A DNA stretch of 64,000 nt from NORP309 sp964352735. GTDB lineage: Bacteria; Pseudomonadota; Gammaproteobacteria; Xanthomonadales; Marinicellaceae. The stretch is taken from NCBI GenBank assembly GCA_964352735.1, contig CAYGTC010000006.1:1-64000 (forward strand). Direction: 5' to 3'. The notes under the pieces were generated by a model that was not told the DNA's origin, ran no database searches, and worked only from the letters and a program-made list of their open reading frames with translations. The translations under genes and the position numbers were made by a program. The stretch's first letter is position 1, and every line of letters begins with the position of its first letter. Positions 55,203 through 64,000 of the stretch are shown piece by piece.

Positions 55203-56444
55203 ATGAATTTACCACTTTATATTGGCTTGAGGTACACTCGAGCAAAAAGAAAAAATCATTTCATTTCATTCATTTCACTGATATCAATGGCTGGAATTGC
55301 CATTGGTGTTATGACCGTTATTGTGGTCATTTCGGTAATGAATGGTTTTGATAAAGAACTCAAACAACGGATGCTGGGCTCGGTTGCTCATGCGACCATA
55401 TCTTCATACGGTAACGAATATATACATGACTGGCAAAATGCCATCACAGTCGCTGAGAATACGCAAAATATTGTCAGTGTGGCGCCATATGTCAGTTCAG
55501 AAGCCATGTTGCAAGGTTATCGAACTTCTGGCGCTTTGATACAAGGAGTTGTTCCTGAATATGAAAAAAATGTAACTGAAATAGCACAAAAAATGAAATA
55601 TGGTTCCATGGATGATTTGGTCGCTGGTGAATATAACATCATCATAGGAATCGAGCTTGCCGCAGCTTTGGGGGTTGGACCAGGAGAGAAAATCACCGTC
55701 TATATTCCGCAATTTAAAACCACTGCAGTAGGCGTATTACCAAGAATGAAGCGTTTTACAGTGGCAGGTATTTTTGAAATGGGTGCTTATGAATATGATG
55801 CAAAATTGGTATTGATTCACCTAGAAGATGCACAAAGATTGGAAAAAACAAACGGTGGCATTGAAGGCATAAGAATTAAAACAACGGACTTAATGAAAGC
55901 ACCAGAAGTTGCGTATAAATTGAGTGAAAAACTTGGTGGTTTTTTTAAAGTACGTGACTGGACACAAGAAAATGCCAATTTCTATCAGGCAACTCAACAA
56001 GAGCGCATTGTCATGTTTATCATTTTATCCATGATAGTTGCTGTTGCCGCATTTAATATTTTGTCTACAATGGTCATGTTGGTCACAGAGAAAAACAGCG
56101 ATATTGCGATATTAAGAACTCTAGGGATGTCAGGCTCACAGGTGATGGGAATATTCATGGTATCCGGTGTAATCATTGGTACAGTTGGCACTTTTATCGG
56201 GACTATTTTGGGGCTTGTTGTCTCATTTAATGTCAGTAGTATTATTTCTTCGATAGAGGGTTATTTTGAAGTGGATTTCATGTCATCAGATGTCTATTAC
56301 ATCAGTAATATTACAGCTGATATTCACAGCGGCGACGTCATTGCCATAGTATTGGTGGCTTTCAGTTTGTCTATTCTTGCCACAATTTATCCTGCATGGC
56401 GAGCGAGCAGGGTGCAACCAGCTGAGGCATTGCGTTATGAATAA
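55203..56444 (+). CDS. Lipoprotein-releasing ABC transporter permease (LolC/E-type)
   Basis: A 414-residue LolC/LolE-family permease. The N-terminal YIGLRYTRAKRKNHFISF motif precedes the first span, with ISVMNGFDKELKQRMLG after it. A large periplasmic domain (about 50-265) and three C-terminal spans follow, ending WRASRVQPAEALRYE. With LolD it extracts outer-membrane lipoproteins from the inner membrane and passes them to LolA. Only one permease gene is present, as in LolDF systems. ATG at 55203 is preferred over a TTG at 55200. It overlaps lolD by 8 bases. Confidence 0.93.
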   Translation: MNLPLYIGLRYTRAKRKNHFISFISLISMAGIAIGVMTVIVVISVMNGFDKELKQRMLGSVAHATISSYGNEYIHDWQNAITVAENTQNIVSVAPYVSSEAMLQGYRTSGALIQGVVPEYEKNVTEIAQKMKYGSMDDLVAGEYNIIIGIELAAALGVGPGEKITVYIPQFKTTAVGVLPRMKRFTVAGIFEMGAYEYDAKLVLIHLEDAQRLEKTNGGIEGIRIKTTDLMKAPEVAYKLSEKLGGFFKVRDWTQENANFYQATQQERIVMFIILSMIVAVAAFNILSTMVMLVTEKNSDIAILRTLGMSGSQVMGIFMVSGVIIGTVGTFIGTILGLVVSFNVSSIISSIEGYFEVDFMSSDVYYISNITADIHSGDVIAIVLVAFSLSILATIYPAWRASRVQPAEALRYE

Positions 56445-57132
56445 TAAAAATAATGGTCTTATTTTGAATTGTGAAAACATCAGCCAAAGCTTTCAGGATG
56501 GAGATGTCACCATACCAGTATTGGATGATATTAATTTTCAGATTACTCATGGAGAAAGTGTTGCCATCATGGGGGCCTCTGGTGCAGGTAAAAGTACTTT
56601 GTTACAATTATTAGGGGGACTGGACCTACCAAAAAGTGGTCAGGTTATTTTGAAAGGCACCAATATATCCAACATGAGTACCAAACAAAGAGGCAAACTC
56701 AGAAATAAATACTTGGGTTTTGTTTATCAGTTTCACCATTTACTCCCTGAATTTTCAGCATTGGAAAATGTTATGATGCCATTGTTGATAGGTAAAATGT
56801 CAAATACACAGGCGAAAAATCAAGCAATGAAACTGCTTGAAAGAGTTGGGTTGGCTGATAGAGTTAAGCATCGCCCTGCTCAAATGTCAGGTGGTGAGAG
56901 GCAAAGAACGGCCATTGCCAGAGCGCTGGTAACAAATCCTGCTTGTATGTTGGCTGATGAGCCCACGGGTAACTTGGATGAAAATACCGCCAAGTCTGTT
57001 GTTGAATTAATGCTAGAACTCAATCAACAACAAAATAATGCCATGATCATCGTCACTCATGATAAAGCGCTTGCTAAAAAAATGAATAAAATATATGAAT
57101 TAACAGGGAGGCAACTGCTGTTGCAAAATTAA
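56437..57132 (+). CDS. lolD: Lipoprotein-releasing ABC transporter ATPase
   Basis: A 231-residue ABC ATPase. Walker A GASGAGKST, the Q-loop region YQFHHLLPEFSALENVMMPL (the LLPEFS stretch is typical of LolD), the signature MSGGERQR and Walker B CMLADEPTGNLD are all present. It powers the Lol permease. The start at 56437 overlaps the permease stop; the frame is open from 56377 but that lies inside the permease gene. Confidence 0.95.
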   Translation: MNNKNNGLILNCENISQSFQDGDVTIPVLDDINFQITHGESVAIMGASGAGKSTLLQLLGGLDLPKSGQVILKGTNISNMSTKQRGKLRNKYLGFVYQFHHLLPEFSALENVMMPLLIGKMSNTQAKNQAMKLLERVGLADRVKHRPAQMSGGERQRTAIARALVTNPACMLADEPTGNLDENTAKSVVELMLELNQQQNNAMIIVTHDKALAKKMNKIYELTGRQLLLQN

Positions 57133-57194
57133 TTTTTTAATACATCACTTGACTGTGATGGTTTGATAAGGATGTTCGATAGGTAAAAGGATAT

Positions 57195-59504
57195 TTGATA
57201 GATATGAGTATGATCAATACGTTCTCATTGAGTTTTTTTCTTGGTGTTAGTCAACTGTTGTGGTTACCAAACTTGAACGGAGATTGGTTGCTGTACATTG
57301 TTGGCATATTAGTTGCTTCATTGTTTTTCATCAATAAGAATAAAATATTCCTGTTAAATTTAATACTGGGCAGTTGTTGTGGTTTTGCTTTTGCTTTAAC
57401 AACAGCGATTGATGCCAAGCGTTCTCAATTGCATGAAATACCTGTGAGTTCAATTCAGGTTATTGGTAAAGTTGTTGATTTGCCAATTGTGAAAAAGGAC
57501 CGCATCAGTTTTAGTTTATCAGTATTGTCATCTGTAGAATTGCCTTCATTAAAAAAAGTATGGGTTAATTGGTATAACTCTAAAGAAAAAATTCAGACTG
57601 GTCAACAATGGGCAATGCAATTAAAGCTCAAACCCATACGCGGCCTTCATAACCAAGGATCATTTGATTATGCGCAATGGTTATTCAGACATGGCTATGA
57701 CGCTACAGCAACAGTAAAAAAAGCACAGCAATATAAAAAATACAGGTTAACTTTCATGGATAAGATTGATCTGTTGCGCGCCGATGTCTCTCATTTAATA
57801 GAACAGGAGTTTAGTAATCTACGTACTCAATCATTGGTTAAAGCCTTAACAATAGGCGATAAGAGTGTTATCAGCCATGAGGATGCAGAATTGTTTCGTG
57901 TGACAGGTACAGCACATTTGATTGCGATTTCTGGATTGCACATCGGTTTGATGGCCTTTGTTGGGGTATTATTTGCCCGAGCGTTATTTTGGTTCTCTGC
58001 ACAACAGTATTTCAATCGTTTTAAGTATGAGGCGATTGGTGCGATTGCATTTGCAGGTGCTTATGCATTGTTGGCAGGACTCTCAACATCTACATTAAGG
58101 GCGTTGATCATGGTAATGGTTTTTGCAATGGCTTATGCTTTTAAGTGGTCGATAAACCGTTGGCAGAGTTGGTGCATTGCTTTATTTTTGGTGGTTTTAA
58201 TAGATCCGTTGAGTGTCCTGGATGGTGGGTTATGGTTTTCATTCCTTGCTGTTGCAGCGTTGGTTTTTTCATTCAAAGGCCGCGAATCTAAATTGATGGG
58301 GTTTGTAAAAGCGCAATTTGTCATTTTAATTGCTTTAATGCCATTAATGGCACTGAGTTTTCACCAGCTCAATTTATTAACTCCAATCATAAATTTATTG
58401 ATTTTGCCGATGGCCTCATTGTTATTGATTCCTTTGGTTCTTTTGTCCATTGTGGTGCATTATTTTTCAGGTTTTGTTTCAGGTTTTTTATTCACAATTG
58501 TGGATTTTTTAAGTCATCACTTATTGCAGTTTTTAATGTTTGCTCAAGAGTATCAAATTTTATCTTTTACCGTAAGGTCGATTTCATTGATAGAATGGAT
58601 TCTTGTGATCATGGCGTCAATAATTTTGTTGTTACCACATTTTATGTATTGGCGATTTCTTGCGGTTACTTTTTATATACCGTTGTTTACTGCAGAATCA
58701 TTGGTTAATGATGAAGAACAGTTCATAGTCAATATATTGGATGTTGGACAGGGTTTATCTGTAGTGATACAAACAAAAAATCATCACATGATTTACGATA
58801 CTGGTTTAAGGTCTGAAAGCGGCTTTTCAATGGCTACAACTGTGGTATTGCCTTTTCTTGACAGTCATGGTGTCAAACATATTGATAAAATGATCATCTC
58901 ACATGATGATAAAGACCATGCAGGCGGTTTAAATGACTTATACAACCGTTTTCCAAAGATGGGTATCTACGATGTTAATGGAGTGCATCAGGCTTGCCAA
59001 TCTCAATTGAGTTGGCAATGGGATGGGGTGGATTTTCAGGTGATAAGCCCTTTTGAGCTTTTACCATATCTGGGAAATAACTCATCATGTGTATTAAAAA
59101 TTAGCAGTAAAAATGGTTCAATTCTGTTAACAGGAGACATCGAGGAACCTGTGGAATACCGATTAATAAATCATATGAAGCAAGAAATAAAAAGTGATGT
59201 TTTACTGGTGCCCCATCATGGTAGCCGGACTTCATCTGGTGTTGATTTCATTAAAGCAGTCAATCCACGATATGCGGTCAATTCGTCTGGTTTTGCTAAC
59301 CAGTTCAACCATCCTCATCCTTTGATTAAACAACGATACACAGATTTAGGCATGGCTTTCTATGACACTCAACAATCAGGCGCCATTACTTTGTCATTTT
59401 TAGATGATAAGATCGACATTGAAACACAGCAAAATAATAGTCAGCATTTTTGGCAATTTGATACAAAATGGTCGACCAGCCGTTGGTTTGAATTTTTGAG
59501 GTGA
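57195..59504 (+). CDS. comEC: ComEC/Rec2 DNA uptake channel protein
   Basis: A 769-residue membrane protein. N-terminal spans and a DUF4131/OB-like segment (about 20-190) are followed by the competence domain with about eight spans (FRVTGTAHLIAISGLHIGL near 235). The C-terminal metallo-beta-lactamase-like domain (about 505-760) has ILDVGQGLSVVI, SHDDKDHAGG and VPHHGSRTSS. It passes single-stranded DNA into the cytoplasm in natural transformation. Its position after lolD is common in related genera. Start is TTG at 57195 or ATG at 57204. Confidence 0.94.
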   Translation: MIDMSMINTFSLSFFLGVSQLLWLPNLNGDWLLYIVGILVASLFFINKNKIFLLNLILGSCCGFAFALTTAIDAKRSQLHEIPVSSIQVIGKVVDLPIVKKDRISFSLSVLSSVELPSLKKVWVNWYNSKEKIQTGQQWAMQLKLKPIRGLHNQGSFDYAQWLFRHGYDATATVKKAQQYKKYRLTFMDKIDLLRADVSHLIEQEFSNLRTQSLVKALTIGDKSVISHEDAELFRVTGTAHLIAISGLHIGLMAFVGVLFARALFWFSAQQYFNRFKYEAIGAIAFAGAYALLAGLSTSTLRALIMVMVFAMAYAFKWSINRWQSWCIALFLVVLIDPLSVLDGGLWFSFLAVAALVFSFKGRESKLMGFVKAQFVILIALMPLMALSFHQLNLLTPIINLLILPMASLLLIPLVLLSIVVHYFSGFVSGFLFTIVDFLSHHLLQFLMFAQEYQILSFTVRSISLIEWILVIMASIILLLPHFMYWRFLAVTFYIPLFTAESLVNDEEQFIVNILDVGQGLSVVIQTKNHHMIYDTGLRSESGFSMATTVVLPFLDSHGVKHIDKMIISHDDKDHAGGLNDLYNRFPKMGIYDVNGVHQACQSQLSWQWDGVDFQVISPFELLPYLGNNSSCVLKISSKNGSILLTGDIEEPVEYRLINHMKQEIKSDVLLVPHHGSRTSSGVDFIKAVNPRYAVNSSGFANQFNHPHPLIKQRYTDLGMAFYDTQQSGAITLSFLDDKIDIETQQNNSQHFWQFDTKWSTSRWFEFLR

Positions 59505-59545
59505 CGCGCTCAATTAAATTAATGTAATTGAGCACGTTATAGACT

Positions 59546-60901
59546 TTAAAGAATTTGAGAAAGGGTTTTGATATACTCTTCAATGTCTTCATGTGTTTTA
59601 GTTTCGGTCACACAAATAGACATAACATTGCCAAGTTCTGGGTAGTGCGAACTTAAATTAACGCCAGCGACATAGTTTTCATTAGCCATTCTATCAATAA
59701 TTTCATCGACAGGCTTATCTGTCTGGATCACCAGTTCGTGGAAATTAGCGCTGTTAAATAAAACTTTTGCACCTTTAACTTGTGCCAATTGTTGTTTTAA
59801 GTAGGTCGTGTTTTGCACACATGAAGAAGCCACTGATTTTAAGCCTTGTTCACCCACCAGTGCCATGTAAATGGTAGCTGCTGTGACCATCAAGCCTTGA
59901 TTGGTGCATATATTAGATGTGGCTTTTGCCCTTCGTATGTGTTGTTCTCTTGCTTGAAAAGCCAGAGTAAAACCCCTTTTGTCATCCAAATCGGTGGTTT
60001 GACCGACAATTCTTCCGGGCATTTGTCTGATGTATTTTTGTTGTGTGGTCATGAAGCCAAAATAGGGGCCACCTGCTGCCAAAGGCACGCCCAGTGGCTG
60101 ACCTTCGCCAATACAAATTTCAGCGCCATGTGTGCCCCATTGGCCAGGGGGCTTTAATAAGGCCAATGAAGTTGGGTTAACCACAGCAATTGTGAATGTG
60201 TTTTTTGCATTGGCCCAGTTGGTTAATTCATCAACATCTTCAAAAATACCAAAATGGTTGGGCTGAGGAACAACCAATGCTGTGATGTCTTGCTGATCAA
60301 AAACCTTAAGTTGTTCGGTAGAAATCTTTCCTGTTTCGGTATCATAATCAACTTCAATAACATTAATGCCTTGGGTGGTGACGATATTTTTTAAAACATC
60401 TCTGTAATTTGGGTTGAGGGTCTTAGGAACCAAAATGGTTTTAGACTTAGATTTGCGATTGGCCCTAACCGACATCAATGCGGCTTCCGCTAAAGCTGAA
60501 GCGCCATCATATAATGAGGCATTACTGACTTCCATACCTGTTAATTTTGCCATCATGGTTTGAAACTCATAGATGACTTGTAGGCTGCCTTGAGAGACTT
60601 CTGCTTGATAAGGTGTGTAGGCCGTATAAAACTCACCACGGGTGGTCAGTTGCCATATGGCAGAAGGAATATGGTGTTCGTATGCTCCTGCACCTGCATA
60701 ACATTTTAATGGTTGTTGAGCAGCCAATTTTTCTTTGATGAAGCGAGTGACCTGCATTTCATTCATTTGCTGTGGAACTTTTGTTAATTCTGAAATTTTT
60801 AAATCATCTGGTATTTCATCAAAAAGGTCTTCAATGCTGTCAACGCCAATGGCTTTTAACATGCTTTCAATGTCATCACTGGTATGTGGTATAAATGGCA
60901 T
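59546..60901 (-). CDS. gcvPA: Glycine dehydrogenase (decarboxylating) subunit 1
   Basis: A 451-residue GcvPA, the N-terminal half of split P-protein. MPFIPHTSDDIESML opens the family, with FIKEKLAA, GAGAYEHHIPSAIWQL, YTPYQAEVSQGSLQVIYEFQ, a GAEICIGEGQPLGVP core and a QAREQHIRR motif later. The PLP lysine belongs to subunit 2 (GcvPB), which is not adjacent. P-protein decarboxylates glycine and loads aminomethyl onto lipoyl-GcvH. The start at 60901 follows CAGGAAAA; an alternative at 60922 is less likely. Convergent to comEC. Confidence 0.93.
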   Translation of the reverse strand: MPFIPHTSDDIESMLKAIGVDSIEDLFDEIPDDLKISELTKVPQQMNEMQVTRFIKEKLAAQQPLKCYAGAGAYEHHIPSAIWQLTTRGEFYTAYTPYQAEVSQGSLQVIYEFQTMMAKLTGMEVSNASLYDGASALAEAALMSVRANRKSKSKTILVPKTLNPNYRDVLKNIVTTQGINVIEVDYDTETGKISTEQLKVFDQQDITALVVPQPNHFGIFEDVDELTNWANAKNTFTIAVVNPTSLALLKPPGQWGTHGAEICIGEGQPLGVPLAAGGPYFGFMTTQQKYIRQMPGRIVGQTTDLDDKRGFTLAFQAREQHIRRAKATSNICTNQGLMVTAATIYMALVGEQGLKSVASSCVQNTTYLKQQLAQVKGAKVLFNSANFHELVIQTDKPVDEIIDRMANENYVAGVNLSSHYPELGNVMSICVTETKTHEDIEEYIKTLSQIL

Positions 60902-60993
60902 TAGGTTTTCCTGTTTGTGCAAAAAATTAATTACAAGATCTCTCTACATTGTGAGGTTCAAGTAAAGGTCTAAATACAATATTGATGGCGAGT

Positions 60994-61380
60994 TTATTCG
61001 TCAGCAATTGAGTTTCTATACTCTTCAGCAGTCAGTAAATCGCTTAAATCATCATCACTGTCTACTTGCATTTCAAAGATCCAACCATTGTCATATGGGG
61101 ATTCGTTGATCATTTCTGGAGCATCTTCTAAAGCTTCGTTTACAGCAACAACAGTGCCAGTAATAGGAGTATAAATATCTGAAGCGGTTTTTACAGATTC
61201 AACAACACCACACTCATCACCGGTCGTATAACTGTCCAATTCTGGTAGCTCTACAAAAACTATATCGCCCAATGCGTTTTGCGCATGTTCTGTAATGCCA
61301 ATTCGAATGTTGCCATTGTCAAGTTGCTCGATCCACTCATGTGACTCAGTATATTTTAAATTATCTAGTACATAACTCAT
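60994..61380 (-). CDS. gcvH: Glycine cleavage system H protein
   Basis: A 128-residue lipoyl carrier. The lipoyl attachment lysine is K64 in ESVKTASDIYTP. The segments TESHEWIE and GITEHAQNALGDIVFVELPE are textbook GcvH. It carries the aminomethyl group from P-protein to GcvT. It lies 92 bases upstream of gcvPA and 18 bases downstream of gcvT in the same operon. Confidence 0.96.
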   Translation of the reverse strand: MSYVLDNLKYTESHEWIEQLDNGNIRIGITEHAQNALGDIVFVELPELDSYTTGDECGVVESVKTASDIYTPITGTVVAVNEALEDAPEMINESPYDNGWIFEMQVDSDDDLSDLLTAEEYRNSIADE

Positions 61381-61398
61381 ATTAACTCTCTCTCTTTC

Positions 61399-62472
61399 TT
61401 ATATATTTGATACACCATTTCTAACGAATGGAAGTTTAACTAATTTAACTGGTAAGGTTTTTTTTCTGATGTGAACGTGAACATTCTCGCTCATGTTCTT
61501 ATCCACAATGGCCATGGCGATGGCAACTTCTGTACTGGGTGAAAAGGTTCCGCTGGTGATAATGCCAGTGAGTCCATTTTCATCAGCAAGGGTCTGATCA
61601 TGGCGAAGAATGCCTCTCTCGGTTAAAACCACACCAATCATCTTTTTATTGACGCCAGCCTGTTTTAATTTTTCTAAGGCTTGCGCGCCTATAAAGTCTT
61701 TGTCATCCTTGCGAACTGTCCAGGACAAACCGCATTCCAATGGAGTGATGTCCTCATTCATGTCTTGGCCGTATAAATGCATGCCTGCTTCTAACCTGAG
61801 TGTATCTCTGGCACCCAGTCCACAGGGTTTTACATCTGCTGCAATGAGTTTTTTCCACAAATGTTCGGCATGCTCTTCAGATAAAATTATTTCAACACCA
61901 TCTTCTCCAGTGTAACCTGTTCTGCCAATAAAGTATTCTTCGGTATCCAAGCATTTAAACTTGCCTAATGCAGTCAATTGCTCTGAGATGTTTTGTGGTA
62001 ATACATCGATGCATGCCGCAATGGCCTGTGGACCCTGAACAGCCAGCATGGCAAGTTGAGGGCGTTCGGTGATTTGTGCATCAAATGGAGCTATTTGCTG
62101 TGCCATCCATGCTAAATCTTTTTCCCTAGTTGCAGCATTTACAACAATGCGATAGCTTTTATCAGAGCGTCTATAAACGATTAAATCATCAATAATGCCG
62201 CCTTTTTCATTCAACATTGTGCTATAAAGCGCTTTATTGTCGGTTAATTTTCTGACATCATTTGCGAGTATTCTCAGTAAGAAATTTTCGCTGTCATTAC
62301 CAACCAAATCAACAATGGTCATATGTGATACATCAAACATGCCTTTGGCTTTTCTCACGGCATGATGTTCTTCAATTTGTGAACCATAATTGATTGGCAT
62401 ATTCCATCCGCCAAAGTCAACCATGGTTGCTCCTGCCTCAAGGTGGGCATCATATAAACATGTTTTTTTCAT
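61399..62472 (-). CDS. gcvT: Aminomethyltransferase (glycine cleavage T protein)
   Basis: A 357-residue GcvT. GGWNMPINYGSQIEEHHAVR and FDVSHM form the N-terminal fold, with GRTGYTGEDGVEI, LGARDTLRLEAGM and ECGLSWTV later. It releases ammonia and forms methylene-THF. The upstream TTG at 62496 is open, but the ATG at 62472 begins the family's usual KKTCLYDAH start. The 90-base divergent gap to the cobalamin gene is too short for a tandem glycine riboswitch, and none is seen. Confidence 0.95.
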   Translation of the reverse strand: MKKTCLYDAHLEAGATMVDFGGWNMPINYGSQIEEHHAVRKAKGMFDVSHMTIVDLVGNDSENFLLRILANDVRKLTDNKALYSTMLNEKGGIIDDLIVYRRSDKSYRIVVNAATREKDLAWMAQQIAPFDAQITERPQLAMLAVQGPQAIAACIDVLPQNISEQLTALGKFKCLDTEEYFIGRTGYTGEDGVEIILSEEHAEHLWKKLIAADVKPCGLGARDTLRLEAGMHLYGQDMNEDITPLECGLSWTVRKDDKDFIGAQALEKLKQAGVNKKMIGVVLTERGILRHDQTLADENGLTGIITSGTFSPSTEVAIAMAIVDKNMSENVHVHIRKKTLPVKLVKLPFVRNGVSNI

Positions 62473-62562
62473 CAGTAAAATGTTGCATTTTTTCAATTCT
62501 GTGAACTATACTAAAACTTAATGGTTTACACCAGCAGAATTTATAAAAACGGCTAAGATATT

Positions 62563-63093
62563 ATGGGTAATAGATTAAGTAAAATAGTTACAAAAACTGG
62601 CGATGATGGAACGACTGGTTTAGCTTCAGGACAAAGGGTTTCAAAAGCCGATGATATTATTGAGGCCATTGGTACTGTTGATGAACTCAATAGTTCCATC
62701 GGATTGGTCAGATCAGCGTGTGAAAATGTTGATTTAGACAAAGAACTGGTGACATTACAACATCAACTTTTTAATTGTGGTGGGGACCTGTGTTTAGAAG
62801 GCTCAACTTTGATCTCTACTGCAGATATTGAAACATTGGAAGCATCCCTGGTAATACATAATGATAAGCTGCCACCATTAAAAAACTTTATTTTACCTGC
62901 TGGCAGTGAGTTAACTTCTCGCATACACATGGCACGTAGTATCTGTCGCAGAGCTGAACGGGTTCTGGTGAAAGCTTCTAATTCACATCAATTTAATCCG
63001 CAGGTGATTGTATTTGTTAATCGGCTTTCCGATTGGTTATTTGTAGTAGCCAGAGTTACTGACGAAACTGAAGAAGTGCTATGGAAATGTTAG
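62563..63093 (+). CDS. Cob(I)alamin adenosyltransferase, PduO-type
   Basis: A 176-residue ATR. VTKTGDDGTTGLASGQRVSK opens with the ATP-binding segment, DELNSSIGLVRS follows, and the later ARSICRRAERVLV contains the active-site Arg/Glu pattern of the PduO/ATR family. It makes adenosylcobalamin from cob(I)alamin and ATP. It is divergent from gcvT by 90 bases. No other cobalamin genes are nearby. Confidence 0.94.
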   Translation: MGNRLSKIVTKTGDDGTTGLASGQRVSKADDIIEAIGTVDELNSSIGLVRSACENVDLDKELVTLQHQLFNCGGDLCLEGSTLISTADIETLEASLVIHNDKLPPLKNFILPAGSELTSRIHMARSICRRAERVLVKASNSHQFNPQVIVFVNRLSDWLFVVARVTDETEEVLWKC

Positions 63094-63220
63094 ATACTAT
63101 TGCTCGTTGATATTCATTATTAAATTACGATTGATGATAATTCCATAACTGAGATGACATTTGATTCTCAATTCAAGCTTTTTCGATTAAAATAGATCCT
63201 TTGGAAAATAATAAAGTTTT

Positions 63221-64000
63221 ATGCGTAACCGGATTATCTTGCACTATGGCGAATTGACCCTAAAGGGATGTAATCGCCATTCTTTTGTCAAAAAATTAAG
63301 AACCAATGTTCGAAAAAAAATTGCTGCTTTAGAGGTTAATTGGGAAGTGGTATCGATTCATGATCGAATGTTTATTGAGGTTCCTGAAGACCATGGTCAG
63401 AATTTGGACGATATTGTCCGACAATTGGCTGAGATTCCGGGCATTGCATGGTTAAGTAAAGTTTTTTGGTTTCCTACCAAAAAATACCAATTGTTTGATT
63501 CGAAACCAGATTTGTCGAAGGTTGAAGAATTGGTTGAAAAATTGGGTCATGAAACTTATCAAAAAGACAAAACGTTTGCAATCAGAGTCAAACGTTCTGA
63601 TAAACGATTCTTACAGACATCAAGAGAACTGGAAATACAGTTATCAACCGTTATTCTCAAAAAAACCGAGTGGAAGAATGTTGATCTTGATAATGCAGAT
63701 CAATATTTTTATGCTGATATTTCGTCTAGAGGTATGGCTGTACATACCAATCGTATCAAAGCAGTAGGTGGTTTACCGGTATCATCAACAGGTAAAGTTT
63801 TGTGCTTGCTTTCTGGAGGCTTTGATTCTCCTGTCGCGGCATATCTGATGACCAAGCGTGGTTGCACGATTGATTTCATTCATTTCACAGCCAGTCACAT
63901 TAAGAAGGATAAATTAGAGGAATACAAGGTATCAAGAATCGCTCAACGCATCAGTGAGTTTTGTGGCAGAGTTCGTTTGTTTTTAGTGCCGTATACTCAC
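63221..64000 (+). CDS. thiI: tRNA 4-thiouridine sulfurtransferase ThiI (5' part, runs off window)
   Basis: 260 codons without a stop to the window end. The N-terminal ferredoxin-like and THUMP domains (about 1-165) include LHYGELTLKGCNRHSF, the THUMP-linked tRNA-binding start of ThiI. The PP-loop SGGFDS is at residues 198-203, beginning the adenylation domain, followed by VAAYLMTKRG. It thiolates U8 of tRNA and may feed thiazole synthesis. The presence of a rhodanese domain and its catalytic Cys cannot be judged here. Confidence 0.93.
   Translation, partial: MRNRIILHYGELTLKGCNRHSFVKKLRTNVRKKIAALEVNWEVVSIHDRMFIEVPEDHGQNLDDIVRQLAEIPGIAWLSKVFWFPTKKYQLFDSKPDLSKVEELVEKLGHETYQKDKTFAIRVKRSDKRFLQTSRELEIQLSTVILKKTEWKNVDLDNADQYFYADISSRGMAVHTNRIKAVGGLPVSSTGKVLCLLSGGFDSPVAAYLMTKRGCTIDFIHFTASHIKKDKLEEYKVSRIAQRISEFCGRVRLFLVPYTH

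Noticed and set aside
62473..62562. Glycine riboswitch upstream of gcvT
   Set aside because: The 90-base gap to the divergent gene is too short for the usual two-aptamer structure and no matching stems are visible.
1..64000. CRISPR array or cas genes
   Set aside because: No evenly spaced direct repeats with unique spacers and no Cas motifs were seen. The only tandem repeats are in-frame in chpA.

Overview
The window looks like chromosomal DNA from a low-GC, marine-type gammaproteobacterium. The reasons are a complete Pil/Chp chemosensory cluster (pilG-pilI-pilJ-pilK-chpA-chpB-chpC), the gammaproteobacterial block gshB-tonB-algH-ruvX-pyrB, type II secretion pseudopilins, a Lol system next to comEC, and a split (GcvPA-type) glycine cleavage system. 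A large Ser/Thr kinase with TPR-like repeats, a DUF11 protein with an IPTL-type tail, and an ECF sigma/PDZ operon resemble what I recall of Marinicella and relatives. That taxonomic guess is inference.

Layout. 1-9.6 kb: a nine-gene minus-strand operon (8102 down to 314). It encodes glycosyltransferases, DUF2304, acyltransferase-3, an ATP-grasp ligase, an OlsF-like two-domain aminolipid synthase, DinB-like, NRDE and a small membrane protein. A divergent glycosyltransferase lies beside it, and two inverted copies of a ~240-bp MITE-like element bracket the block. 9.6-16 kb: lytic transglycosylase, a coiled-coil/OmpA pair, cystathionine beta-synthase and gamma-lyase/synthase, and P5C dehydrogenase. 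15.6-19.1 kb: a rearranged zone where a RAYT-type transposase sits between two diverged copies of the pruA 3' end and of its convergent neighbour's 3' end. 19.2-25.1 kb: Ser/Thr kinase, DUF11 exported protein, RsmE, lipoprotein. 25.2-28.7 kb: gspGHIJK without the rest of the T2SS, then a CPBP protease. 28.9-31.6 kb: ECF sigma, putative anti-sigma and PDZ protein, then tRNA-Val(GAC).

32-36.2 kb: an ovothiol locus (ovoA, a probable ovoB, and a ceramidase-like membrane protein). 36.3-39.9 kb: pyrB, ruvX, algH, tonB and gshB on the minus strand. 40.7-53 kb: the Pil/Chp cluster that controls type IV pili, with a 2325-residue ChpA carrying long acidic, internally repeated linkers. 53-55 kb: an eight-heme cytochrome c. 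55.2-59.5 kb: a single LolC/E-type permease, LolD and ComEC. 59.5-62.5 kb: gcvT-gcvH-gcvPA on the minus strand without gcvPB. 62.6-64 kb: a PduO-type cobalamin adenosyltransferase, and thiI running off the end.

Most of the window is ordinary housekeeping DNA. The accessory signals most worth a look are the MITE-bracketed aminolipid/glycan operon, the RAYT at the duplicated pruA tail, the sigma/PDZ operon, and the ovothiol operon with its ceramidase-like partner.
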